The notes under the pieces were generated by a model. It was given only the letters and a program-made list of their open reading frames with translations, made no database searches and was not told where the DNA came from. Made by a program: the position numbers and the translations under genes. This document shows, piece after piece, positions 51,217 through 58,496 of a DNA stretch of 64,000 bases. The first letter of the stretch is position 1. Every line of letters begins with the position of its first letter. The stretch is from CAZJVD01 sp964549505 (GTDB taxonomy: Bacteria > Bdellovibrionota > UBA1018 > CAZJVD01). The stretch lies in the NCBI GenBank assembly GCA_964549505.1, contig CAZJVD010000004.1, positions 62,001 through 126,000 on the forward strand, in the 5' to 3' direction.

Positions 51217-52307
51217 CGCGTGTGACGGATCCGATCGTCGAGCCGAGCGATATGGAACACGTGGAGAACGTGGATGGCGCCGGTCTGAAAGCGCTTTCCT
51301 TGCGCCCGCAAATTCTTTCGGAGTTTATTGGGCAGGCAAAGATTCGGGATCGCCTCGAGCTGTTTGTGCGGGCCGCGCGCCAACGCGGAGATGCACTCGA
51401 TCATGTACTACTGGCTGGGCCACCGGGTCTCGGAAAGACGACGCTCGCTCACATCGTCGCGCATGAGATGGGTTCGCGCTTGCACTCAGTTGCTGGCCCC
51501 ACGATTGAAAAAAAGGGAGATCTCGCGGCAGTTTTGACCGGACTCGAAGCGCAGGATGTTCTCTTCATCGATGAGATTCATCGCCTACCGCGCGCGATCG
51601 AAGAAGTTCTCTACTCAGCGATGGAGGATTTTCGTCTCGATCTGATCGTCGGTCAAGGCACGGGAGCGAAGACGATCACGATCGATCTTCCAAAGTTTAC
51701 GTTGGTTGGTGCGACGACCCGAACAGGGCTCTTAACGGGACCGCTGCGCGATCGTTTCGGTGTCTTGCTCCGAATTGATTTTTATCCCGAAGGAGAGCTT
51801 CGACAGATCGTGGAACGATCGGCGACGAAGCTGGGTGTTTCGATTTCAAATGACGGTGCTTTCGAGATCGCCAAGCGCGCACGCGGAACCCCACGGGTCG
51901 CCAATCGATTGTTGCGTCGGGTACGGGACTGCGCTCAGGTTGAGCAAACGAGTGGGACGCCCAAGATTGACCGTGCGATCGCCGATAGCGCGCTCGAGAT
52001 GCTCGAGATTGATGGGCGAGGTCTCGATAGTCTCGATCGCAAATTCTTGCTCACCTTGATTGAAAAGTTTGATGGTGGTCCAGCGGGTATCGAGACACTG
52101 GCAGCGGCTATCGGTGAAGAGCGCGAGACCCTCGAAGATGTCGTCGAGCCGTTTCTCGTTCAGCAGGGATTTTTACAGCGCACTCCACGCGGACGACTGG
52201 CCACACGCTTGGCTTTTGAGCACTTCGGTCGCGCCTGGGAAGAGAAAGATAACGCACCGACCCCACCGCTTTCATCCGTTGTTTTTCCGCAACAGCCAGA
52301 CGTCTAG
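51213..52307 (+). CDS. ruvB: Holliday-junction branch-migration ATPase RuvB
   Basis: 364 residues. Walker A is LLAGPPGLGKTTLAHI, Walker B is VLFIDEIHRLP, sensor 1 VGATTRTGLLTGPLRDRF includes the arginine finger, and the C-terminal winged helix follows. It drives branch migration with RuvA, and with ruvC forms a compact ruvC-ruvA-ruvB set. Confidence 0.98.
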   Translation: MTRVTDPIVEPSDMEHVENVDGAGLKALSLRPQILSEFIGQAKIRDRLELFVRAARQRGDALDHVLLAGPPGLGKTTLAHIVAHEMGSRLHSVAGPTIEKKGDLAAVLTGLEAQDVLFIDEIHRLPRAIEEVLYSAMEDFRLDLIVGQGTGAKTITIDLPKFTLVGATTRTGLLTGPLRDRFGVLLRIDFYPEGELRQIVERSATKLGVSISNDGAFEIAKRARGTPRVANRLLRRVRDCAQVEQTSGTPKIDRAIADSALEMLEIDGRGLDSLDRKFLLTLIEKFDGGPAGIETLAAAIGEERETLEDVVEPFLVQQGFLQRTPRGRLATRLAFEHFGRAWEEKDNAPTPPLSSVVFPQQPDV

Positions 52308-52470
52308 AGTTGTAGACTTCCAACGCTTTGCTGGGCATATCGCGCAGCATTAAATTCGACCTATTTAAACTACTGTTATTGTAGCCGTTTTTCCCTTATT
52401 GAAAGGGAGGTTTGGGAGTCCCATCGGCATGTGTGTTGCTCTACGGACAGGTTGGGTGGGGAAAGAATCT

Positions 52471-53373
52471 ATGACCAATCGCGAATGCACCATCGGAAAA
52501 GACATCAGTTTGGAAGGCATCGGCCTTCACAGTGGTCGGCCTGCGCGCATGACGTTGCGACCGGCTCGTCCCGGTACAGGGATTGTTTTTGTAAGAGCGG
52601 ATCTGCCATCGCGTCCGCGTATTGAAGCGCGCTTTGATCAAGTTTCGGGAACGACTCTAGCGACGACACTCGGTACAGGTGATGTTCGTGTCGCGACGAC
52701 GGAGCATCTCTTGTCCGCGTTTTATGGAATGGGTATCGACAATGCGACGGTCGAGCTCACGTCAGCGGAACTCCCCATCATGGATGGAAGTTCGCGCGAT
52801 TTTGTCACGGCGATCGAAGCAGCCGGAATCCACGAACAACTCGAGCATCGTCGGCTTGTGAAACTCAAGCGTTCGGTCCAGGTGTTTCTTGGTGATAAGT
52901 GGGCGGTCGCAGAGCCATCGGCTCGCTTTCAAGTGCATACACGCGTTTCGTTTCCACATCCTGCAATTGGTGAGCAAGAGCTGTCCTTCGAAGATGGCCG
53001 CGACTCTTTCCGCGATATCGCCTCAGCGCGAACATTTGGTTTTGCTCATGAGGTCGAACATCTCCGTAAAAATGGTTTAGCGCTCGGCGGTTCGTTAGAA
53101 AATGCGGTTGTTTTCTCGCCGACAGGCGTGATGAACCCGGAAGGCCTACGTTTTCCAGATGAAGTGGTTCGTCACAAGATGCTCGACGCGCTCGGGGACT
53201 TCATGTTGGCCGGAATTCGCTTTGAAGCTGCTTTTGTATTAAACAAGTCGGGTCATGACCTTCATCAGAAACTCCTGGCTGCGATCTTTGAGAACTCGGC
53301 CAACTACGCGATCGTGGACTCCCGTCCTGCCGCGCTTCAACCGCGCGTTTCCGCGCTTACGGCGGTCAGCTAG
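52471..53373 (+). CDS. lpxC: UDP-3-O-acyl-GlcNAc deacetylase LpxC
   Basis: 300 residues from ATG 52471 (GGGGAAAG upstream); an earlier frame start at 52399 is not conserved. Motifs are LEGIGLHSGRPA, TTEHLLSAFYGMGIDNA with the first zinc His, and RHKMLDALGDFMLAG with the second His and Asp, then KSGHDLHQKLL. It commits UDP-GlcNAc to lipid A, so an LPS-bearing outer membrane is implied. A 163-base gap separates it from ruvB and includes an inverted repeat TCCCTT/AAGGGA at about 52391-52407. Confidence 0.97.
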   Translation: MTNRECTIGKDISLEGIGLHSGRPARMTLRPARPGTGIVFVRADLPSRPRIEARFDQVSGTTLATTLGTGDVRVATTEHLLSAFYGMGIDNATVELTSAELPIMDGSSRDFVTAIEAAGIHEQLEHRRLVKLKRSVQVFLGDKWAVAEPSARFQVHTRVSFPHPAIGEQELSFEDGRDSFRDIASARTFGFAHEVEHLRKNGLALGGSLENAVVFSPTGVMNPEGLRFPDEVVRHKMLDALGDFMLAGIRFEAAFVLNKSGHDLHQKLLAAIFENSANYAIVDSRPAALQPRVSALTAVS

Positions 53374-53391
53374 TACGGGCGGCAGTACCGG

Positions 53392-54231
53392 ATGACCGTC
53401 GAAGCGGTTGGCTTTCTTCAGGACACGGCCTTTCGTATTTTGGATCGCTTTCGACGCGAGCGATTGTCATTGGCACTTTCGGTGCGGCGACTTCGTTTTG
53501 AGTCATTGAGCGCCTGTCCCTCGTGCGCGTCATCGTCTGAGGCGTGGAGTGTTGGTCCCGAGGGCCGTGACTTTCGAGCACGTATTCGAACATCCGAGTG
53601 CACGCGCTGTTCACTGGTTTTTCAAAATCCCCGCCTGACGTCCGAATCAGCTTCGATGTTTTATCGGCGTTACTATCGCAACTCGTTTCATACGAGGCAG
53701 AAGTCGGAACAGCTTTTTGCGCGGTCGTGCCGGCGAGGGAGTGAGATTGTAAAGTTTCTCGGCCAGGACTTGGATGGTGTGCGATCTGCTCTCGAAGTCG
53801 GATGCGGGTACGGCGGAATTCTCGTCGCGCTTGCTCGGCGTGGGATTGATGTGCAGGGCTGCGATGAAAATCCGATGTCGGTTTCTGTTGCGACAGCGCA
53901 CGGAGTTCCTGTCACGCTTGGTGGATTCGATGCGCTGCCCGAGAGGCGCTACGATTTGATTATTCTTTCCCATGTTCTCGAGCACGTGGATCAGCCTGTT
54001 CCGTTTCTTGAGCGGCTCAAGTCGTTACTCGCGCCGGGAGGTAGCATCTTTATTGAGGTCCCACGTATCGTGGCATCGACGGAGGATCGGGTTTTCCAGT
54101 TAGGGCACGTGCTTTATTTTGATTCTAAGTCTTTAGCGAACGTATTGAGTAGAGTAGGGCTTTCAATTCAGAAACTCGAGGACCGTCGAGACGTCCTTCG
54201 TCGGCTTGTTACAGCGACGGCCGTATCATGA
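53392..54231 (+). CDS. Zinc-ribbon class I SAM methyltransferase
   Basis: 279 residues. Two CxxC pairs (CPSC near 44 and CTRC near 73) make a zinc ribbon, followed by ALEVGCGYGGILVAL (SAM site, near 140) and ILSHVLEHVDQPVPFLERL. The layout is that of C-methyltransferase/Cypemycin-type or sugar methyltransferases of family 11/12. The substrate is unknown; lipid A or a surface glycan is possible because lpxC is adjacent (18-base gap). No close match is recognised. Confidence 0.75.
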   Translation: MTVEAVGFLQDTAFRILDRFRRERLSLALSVRRLRFESLSACPSCASSSEAWSVGPEGRDFRARIRTSECTRCSLVFQNPRLTSESASMFYRRYYRNSFHTRQKSEQLFARSCRRGSEIVKFLGQDLDGVRSALEVGCGYGGILVALARRGIDVQGCDENPMSVSVATAHGVPVTLGGFDALPERRYDLIILSHVLEHVDQPVPFLERLKSLLAPGGSIFIEVPRIVASTEDRVFQLGHVLYFDSKSLANVLSRVGLSIQKLEDRRDVLRRLVTATAVS

Positions 54232-54244
54232 CTGACGACCGACG

Positions 54245-54273
54245 TTGACTTTGAGTTTTCGTTTTCATAATTT
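54245..54273 (+). promoter_or_regulatory. Strong promoter of tRNA-Pro
   Basis: TTGACT at 54245-54250 and TAATTT at 54268-54273 with a 17-base spacer, ending 14 bases before the tRNA. This fits a sigma-70-type tRNA promoter. Confidence 0.7.
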
Positions 54274-54287
54274 GGGTTTTTCCAAAT

Positions 54288-54365
54288 CGGGGTGTGGCGC
54301 AGCCTGGCTAGCGCACTTGCTTGGGGTGCAAGAGGTCGTGGGTTCAAATCCCGCCACCCCGACCA
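54288..54365 (+). tRNA. tRNA-Pro (anticodon GGG)
   Basis: CGGGGTG at 54288-54294 pairs with CACCCCG at 54355-54361, followed by discriminator A at 54362 and an encoded CCA at 54363-54365. The anticodon stem CTTGC/GCAAG holds the loop TTGGGGT, giving anticodon GGG for CCC (and CCU by wobble). The T-arm GTGGG-TTCAAAT-CCCGC is intact. The 3' half (54345-54365) is repeated twice downstream, at 54547-54567 and 55477-55497. Confidence 0.97.
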
Positions 54366-54368
54366 TAG

Positions 54369-54433
54369 CTCATAAAAAAGTAAAGAGGCAGGTCTCGCTT
54401 GCGAGATGACCTGCCTCTTTACTTTTTTATGAG
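54369..54433 (+). terminator. Long tRNA terminator hairpin (25-bp stem)
   Basis: CTCATAAAAAAGTAAAGAGG and five more bases (54369-54393) form a perfect 25-bp stem with 54409-54433, enclosing a 15-base loop that itself contains CTCGC/GCGAG. The inner part GAGGCAGGT/ACCTGCCTC followed by TTTACTTTTTT acts as an intrinsic terminator for the tRNA; it is symmetric and should work in both directions. The 176-bp repeat starts inside this loop. Confidence 0.85.
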
Positions 54434-54567
54434 CGGATGGAGTGACGGAGATGGAACTCAGGCGTGGGTTCCTCATTTTTAGCAGGATGCTAAAAATGCG
54501 CGCGAGCCCTGAGCGAAGCGAAGGGTCGAGGCTAGGATGGCCGAGACAAATCCCGCCACCCCGACCA
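54392..54567 (+). repeat. 176-bp direct repeat, copy 1 (ends with tRNA-Pro tail)
   Basis: Identical base for base to 55322-55497. It starts in the terminator loop and runs through the right arm of the terminator. It includes a 10-bp hairpin CATTTTTAGC-AGGAT-GCTAAAAATG at 54474-54498 and a CCCT/AGGG pair near 54509-54526, then ends with 21 bases equal to the 3' end of the tRNA. No coding frame is evident. Confidence 0.97.
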
Positions 54568-54581
54568 ATGCTCGACCGCGG

Positions 54582-54608
54582 CATTTCGATACTGAATGTA
54601 TCGAAATG
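54582..54608. repeat. Perfect 11-bp-stem hairpin at the start of the toxin-antitoxin cassette
   Basis: CATTTCGATAC at 54582-54592 and GTATCGAAATG at 54598-54608 with a 5-base loop TGAAT. The form closely parallels the CATTTTTAGC hairpin inside the 176-bp repeats (same outer CATTT/AAATG, same loop size). There is no T-run. It may be the end of the antitoxin transcript or a recombination site. Confidence 0.75.
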
Positions 54609-54667
54609 AGCGCGGCGCATTTTCAACGACAGCCAGTACCTTAAATCCGGAGCTTCAATCACAGTTG

Positions 54668-54988
54668 TTATGCCGCTTCCACAGTCACTTTCAATTTAAG
54701 TCCACCTTCTCGGACCGCGTCTTGGAGTGCGAGTTGAACTAAGACACTCGGAGGATGGCCAAAGGCTTTGGCAAATCTCGCAGCTTGTTCTGGGCTGACC
54801 AGTCTTCGTCCTTTTTCCACGTCACAAAGATATTGCCTGGAAACACCAAGTTTTTTGGCAAATACCGTCTGAGACAGGTCATCTCTTAAGCGGAGTGACT
54901 CGACAGCCATGCCAAAAGTCAGAGGACCATCGAGAAGCCCTTCAATAAACTCACGCTCCGAAGAGCTGTTCGATTTTTTTATAGTCAT
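54668..54988 (-). CDS. higA: XRE-type HTH antitoxin (HigA-like)
   Basis: 106 residues. The helix-turn-helix lies at about residues 38-62 (LSQTVFAKKLGVSRQYLCDVEKG) and is followed by a C-terminal helical part. The start overlaps the toxin gene by 38 bases on the same strand, toxin first, which is the HigB-HigA order. It should neutralise the toxin and autoregulate through the inverted repeat at 55272-55288. Confidence 0.88.
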   Translation of the reverse strand: MTIKKSNSSSEREFIEGLLDGPLTFGMAVESLRLRDDLSQTVFAKKLGVSRQYLCDVEKGRRLVSPEQAARFAKAFGHPPSVLVQLALQDAVREGGLKLKVTVEAA

Positions 54989-55259
54989 GCTTGTTTACCT
55001 CTTCAATCAGGACAAATTCGATCGAATCCCGTACGATTCGATAATATCCACGATAACCCAACGAAAGCCTAAAAGAGCGGATTCCCTTCAATTTTCCGTG
55101 CAGTGGTTCATCATGATAACCAGATATTTTCTGGATTTCCGCTAGACCCACTTCACGCACGGTTCGCTCCCAAGTCGCATAAGCCTGGGCCACTTGCTTT
55201 GGTGCCCTTTCTAGGCTCTTACGCGCCCGTTTGGTTGAACGAACCAAGGTGATCATCAC
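54951..55259 (-). CDS. higB: RelE/ParE-superfamily toxin (HigB-like)
   Basis: 102 residues from ATG 55259 (or ATG 55256). The pattern RSFRLSLGYRGYYRIVRDSIEFVLIEEVNKHDYKK matches RelE-fold toxins, with basic and aromatic residues (R, Y, K near the C-terminus) in the mRNA-cleavage positions. It is the first gene of the pair. HigB-type mRNA interferase activity is inferred from family and gene order; a ParE-type gyrase inhibitor is less likely. Confidence 0.85.
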   Translation of the reverse strand: MMITLVRSTKRARKSLERAPKQVAQAYATWERTVREVGLAEIQKISGYHDEPLHGKLKGIRSFRLSLGYRGYYRIVRDSIEFVLIEEVNKHDYKKIEQLFGA

Positions 55260-55267
55260 AAATCCAT

Positions 55268-55296
55268 TATTACGTCAAATAGACGTACTTGTCAAT
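55268..55296 (-). promoter_or_regulatory. Promoter and operator of the toxin-antitoxin pair
   Basis: On the minus strand TTGACA (55291-55296) and TAATAA (55268-55273) are 17 bases apart. TACGTC/GACGTA (plus-strand 55272-55277 and 55283-55288) with a 5-base spacer is a perfect inverted repeat occupying the spacer and touching the -10. This is a standard position for autorepression by the HTH antitoxin. Confidence 0.75.
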
Positions 55297-55321
55297 AAAT
55301 TTAGTAGTGGAGGAAAATCGC

Positions 55322-55497
55322 GTCTCGCTTGCGAGATGACCTGCCTCTTTACTTTTTTATGAGCGGATGGAGTGACGGAGATGGAACTCAGGCGTGGGTT
55401 CCTCATTTTTAGCAGGATGCTAAAAATGCGCGCGAGCCCTGAGCGAAGCGAAGGGTCGAGGCTAGGATGGCCGAGACAAATCCCGCCACCCCGACCA
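55322..55497 (+). repeat. 176-bp direct repeat, copy 2 (ends with tRNA-Pro tail)
   Basis: Identical to 54392-54567 at an offset of 930 bases. Unlike copy 1, it lacks the left arm of the terminator, so the 25-bp hairpin cannot form here. The 10-bp hairpin (55404-55428) and the final 21-base tRNA tail are retained. Confidence 0.97.
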
Positions 55498-55604
55498 TTT
55501 GTTTAAAATTTCTTTCGGCCAGAACCAAAAATCAACAAACACAAACCCTTGAAAACAGGGAGAGGGTCTGAACCCTCGCTCCAGGCATCTTGTGCGAATG
55601 TTTA

Positions 55605-56453
55605 TTACATTCCCTTCTGATAGCTAATCTCTCGGATCTTAGGCGTCTCTGTATTGAACGATTCAAGATAGTCGAGGTAAATTCGAACTCGTGGCTTGTT
55701 CATTACCGCGATTTCTTTACCCCCAACAGGTAGTACCTGAGGCTCGCGAAGCGCCAGATTTACAAGAAGCCAGCTCTGGGAAATCGATAAGGTAGTGCCT
55801 TTTGTGCAATGCTTATCATCAATCTTAAGACATCCAACCAAACGAAGGTCTACGGTTCCGTCGAAGTCGTAATCAACAGCAACCTGAATACGATAAGGAC
55901 TGACGTCATCCCCAAAGTTAACGCTATCTACACGTGCATCCAAGCCATTATGGCGAACATGCTCAATTTGTTCGTCGGATAGCGCGACTTTTCCGATCAT
56001 CGGAGTGTCCATGGATACATCGGGAATGAACCAATTCTTGGTTTGCTCCACAATTTCGTCCCCAAGCAACTCAACCGAAGCAATCCCAAATGGTTTGTCG
56101 GGGCCAGTAAAGGTTATTTTGACTTCTTGGCCAGTTCTAAATGATTTTTCTAATTTTCTCTGCTCGGCGTCGGAAACATCATAGCAACCACCGCAATTCG
56201 AAATCTCCAAAGCAGGCGCCTTCGCACAGACGTTGAAACCCCAGTCAGCTGCCGGGTAATCGTAGTTTCCTTGCTTGTTGAGAGAAAATAAAGGGCCGCT
56301 GTTGCGGACAGCCGAAAGGCCAACAACCTTTCCTACATAAGGATCAACTGCTGACTGTTGGGCGGCCGCGGTCGCGCCCCAAAGCAAAAGGGCAGTGTTT
56401 ATGGAATGAATCACACTTCTTTTTCCGCTGAAAATGCTCGTTAAAATGTTCAC
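55605..56453 (-). CDS. Secreted protein with calcium-loop-like motif, paralogue A
   Basis: 282 residues. A hydrophobic N-terminus ends in ATAAAQQ, a plausible signal peptide. The mature part begins DPYVGKVVGLSAVRNSGPLFSLNKQ, has a CGGC pair (NCGGCYDVSDAEQRKLEKSFRTGQ) and DYDFDGTVDLRLVG, a DxDxDGxxD loop typical of calcium sites. It ends ETPKIREISYQKGM. It shares these blocks with the protein at 57556-58425, so the two are tandem paralogues. Function is unknown. Confidence 0.78.
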   Translation of the reverse strand: MNILTSIFSGKRSVIHSINTALLLWGATAAAQQSAVDPYVGKVVGLSAVRNSGPLFSLNKQGNYDYPAADWGFNVCAKAPALEISNCGGCYDVSDAEQRKLEKSFRTGQEVKITFTGPDKPFGIASVELLGDEIVEQTKNWFIPDVSMDTPMIGKVALSDEQIEHVRHNGLDARVDSVNFGDDVSPYRIQVAVDYDFDGTVDLRLVGCLKIDDKHCTKGTTLSISQSWLLVNLALREPQVLPVGGKEIAVMNKPRVRIYLDYLESFNTETPKIREISYQKGM

Positions 56454-56542
56454 TTTAGGACTCCTTACAGCAAACAGTTAAATTCGTATTCGAGAAGTGC
56501 TTTTATCCTATTTTGACGCAATAGGAAATACATCGTTGATCC

Positions 56543-56650
56543 GTGGTTAACCAACTGAAAGTTTTAAGTATTTCTCGGCAACCAGGTTTCCAAGATCAGC
56601 TCCGCAAAGCCAAGATCAAGAAGCGCATCAAAATTGAAGACGCTGCCTAG
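56543..56650 (+). other. Short orphan frame, possible gene remnant
   Basis: From GTG 56543 to TAG 56648-56650 there is a 35-residue frame ending QDQLRKAKIKKRIKIEDAA, which looks like the basic tail of a longer protein. There is no ribosome binding site, and an upstream stop closes the frame at 56537. It may be a leftover of a deleted gene. The rest of the 266-base gap 56454-56719 holds only a TATAAT at 56685-56690 that may serve the gene at 56720. Confidence 0.2.
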
Positions 56651-56719
56651 TGCGGACTTTCAACGCCCCGCACTTAAGTCTTGCTATAATTGACGCCTAT
56701 CGTTAACCACCCATCTGTT

Positions 56720-57574
56720 ATGAGAGCCTTTTTCTCTGTTCTAGCAGCTCTGTCCTTTTGGGCATCTGCGTCTGAAATCTGTTTGGCCGAAGACGACGGT
56801 GCGATACAGGCGTTGCTTAGGGGGGCCCGCGATGCATCTGAAGCCCATCGCGTGCTTGATGAGCACTTCGGGCGATTTCTCACCTACGCCGATAGACCCA
56901 CGACAAGCCGAAAATTGAACAGGTTCGTCGTTCGGGTTGGGCGAGCTGGTCTGGAAAGTTTGCCGGATAGAGCGCTGTTTGCGACTTTGGTTCGGGCAAC
57001 CCCTGACATCCACCAAGGATTTCGTCGTGACTGGGAATCACAGCAAACTCAATTGACAGCGCATGATCGAAGGTGGCTTGGAATTCTCCTTGCAGCCGAG
57101 TTAACTCGATTGGGCCTAACCCATCATTATTATGAAGACCGGCCCCTGAGACATGATGGAGTCCGATACGTTTCGACTGCTTTCGCATTACCGATTGCTA
57201 CAGCATTGTATTTTGCGACAGGCACCTTAGAGGTAATTAAGGATAATTTGTATCTAGATCCCATGATCAGCCCTGTTCATCAGTTGAATTTTTTCGTAGC
57301 CGCTTTGGCGGTTGGTTATGCCCTCGGGAGGAGCGTTGAATGGGCTTATGCTCGAATCGCACTTAGAAGTACACGGTCGTCTTTAGAAGAGCTCCTTGGC
57401 TTTATCGAAAGAAACGATCTCGAGGGTTCTGTGGATAACGCCGCTTCTTACGCTGAACATCACCAAGCTCGGCTTCAACAGTACCTTCGGTATGCTTTGG
57501 GGCCGGATGAGTCGCCTCTCTGTAAAACTAAATTGGCGGCCGGCCACTCGAGTCTTCACATGCCCGTGAAATAG
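56720..57574 (+). CDS. Exported helical protein of unknown function
   Basis: 284 residues from ATG 56720, which gives the signal MRAFFSVLAALSFWASASEI; an earlier ATG at 56690 dilutes it. Two hydrophobic helices in the mature part (about residues 158-177 and 195-215) could be membrane spans, so it may be an inner-membrane protein. The 3' end overlaps paralogue B by 19 bases in convergent orientation. I recognise no family. Confidence 0.65.
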   Translation: MRAFFSVLAALSFWASASEICLAEDDGAIQALLRGARDASEAHRVLDEHFGRFLTYADRPTTSRKLNRFVVRVGRAGLESLPDRALFATLVRATPDIHQGFRRDWESQQTQLTAHDRRWLGILLAAELTRLGLTHHYYEDRPLRHDGVRYVSTAFALPIATALYFATGTLEVIKDNLYLDPMISPVHQLNFFVAALAVGYALGRSVEWAYARIALRSTRSSLEELLGFIERNDLEGSVDNAASYAEHHQARLQQYLRYALGPDESPLCKTKLAAGHSSLHMPVK

Positions 57575-58425
57575 CCGATTTCTCGAATCTTTGGAGTTTC
57601 AGTAGCGAACCATTCTAAGTAGTCCAGACGAATCCGAATACGCGGAATCCACTTCTTCTCGCTCTCGAGTTTATCCAGCTTCAGTAACCTTCGTATGTCA
57701 TCAGCTAACGGACGTCGTTCCAAAGTCTTTCTAAAGGGTTCTGATAGAACGAGGTCAACGAGGAGCGACGTTTGCGAAGTCGACAAGGTTGTGCCGGATA
57801 CGCAGTCCTTATCCTCCGGCCCCAGACATCCCACCAAACGAAGGTCGGCGACTTCATCAAAGTTATAATCAATCGCAAAGTGAAATCGAAACGGGCTGAT
57901 CTCGTCGCCCATCTGACTGGACAGTAGGCCAGCCTCTAAACCGTTATGACGGACGTACTCTAGATATTCGTTCGACAGCGGCACACGCGCGATCATCGGG
58001 ACAGCTGACAGCTTACTCGGTCGGAGCCAGTCGGTGCTTTCCGCGATTTCGTCACCCACCAGATCAACGGACTCAATATCAAACACTTGATCTTTAGGAG
58101 TGTGGCCGATCTTAACTTCCTGACCCGTTCGAAAAGACGTTTCCAACTTTCGTTGGTCGATTTCCGAAAGGTCGTAGCATTTGCCGCAATCTGAGTAATA
58201 CGCCGGCGGAACAGTCCGCTGACAAACGCTGAAACTCCAATCGCCCGCAGGAAAAACGTAGCTGTCTTTCTTGTTGAGAGCAAACACGGGCCCACAGTCG
58301 CGCTTGGCCGAGAGACCCACAACCGTTCCAACATAGGAATTAACATCAGCTTCCTGGCCGAATGCGGGTGCACCACAGACGAGGAAGCCCAGTAGCGGAG
58401 CGAGGTTCAACGTACGGACATTCAT
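57556..58425 (-). CDS. Secreted protein, paralogue B
   Basis: 289 residues with signal ending AFGQEAD. It shares with the protein at 55605 the blocks SYVGTVVGLSAKRDCGPVFALNK, CGKCYDLSEIDQRKLETSFR, the SNEYLEYVRHNGLEA region and the tail ETPKIREIGYFTGM. The calcium-type loop is degraded: DYNFDEVADLRLVG has Glu where Gly is normal. An extra 20-residue charged insertion lies near residue 240. It is divergent from the gene at 58497. Function unknown. Confidence 0.78.
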   Translation of the reverse strand: MNVRTLNLAPLLGFLVCGAPAFGQEADVNSYVGTVVGLSAKRDCGPVFALNKKDSYVFPAGDWSFSVCQRTVPPAYYSDCGKCYDLSEIDQRKLETSFRTGQEVKIGHTPKDQVFDIESVDLVGDEIAESTDWLRPSKLSAVPMIARVPLSNEYLEYVRHNGLEAGLLSSQMGDEISPFRFHFAIDYNFDEVADLRLVGCLGPEDKDCVSGTTLSTSQTSLLVDLVLSEPFRKTLERRPLADDIRRLLKLDKLESEKKWIPRIRIRLDYLEWFATETPKIREIGYFTGM

Positions 58426-58496
58426 TTGCGATCTCCTTGAAAAGTCCTTCTATCACCAATTGACGCAATCGCATATTCAGGGTAGACCATGTCGCC

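Larger units (their letters stand above)
54366..55497. mobile_element. Non-autonomous tRNA-associated mini-element carrying a toxin-antitoxin pair
   Basis: Downstream of the tRNA lie two identical 176-bp direct repeats (54392-54567 and 55322-55497), each ending in a 21-base copy of the tRNA 3' end including CCA. Between them are an 11-bp-stem hairpin and a HigBA-type pair. The repeats have the relation expected for sites created by insertion into a tRNA 3' end, but no integrase or transposase is encoded. The unit period is 930 bp. It may be mobilised in trans, or be a duplication maintained by the addiction module. The 202-base stretch 54366-54567 could be an older insertion of the same kind. 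Confidence 0.6.

Noticed and set aside
54547..54567. Second and third tRNA-Pro genes at the repeat ends
   Set aside because: Only the last 21 bases of the tRNA are present; there is no acceptor 5' strand, D-arm or anticodon arm.
54366..55497. Integron cassette array (attC sites)
   Set aside because: No integron integrase, and the repeats are direct 176-bp copies ending in a tRNA tail, not attC-like imperfect palindromes with the core GTTRRRY.
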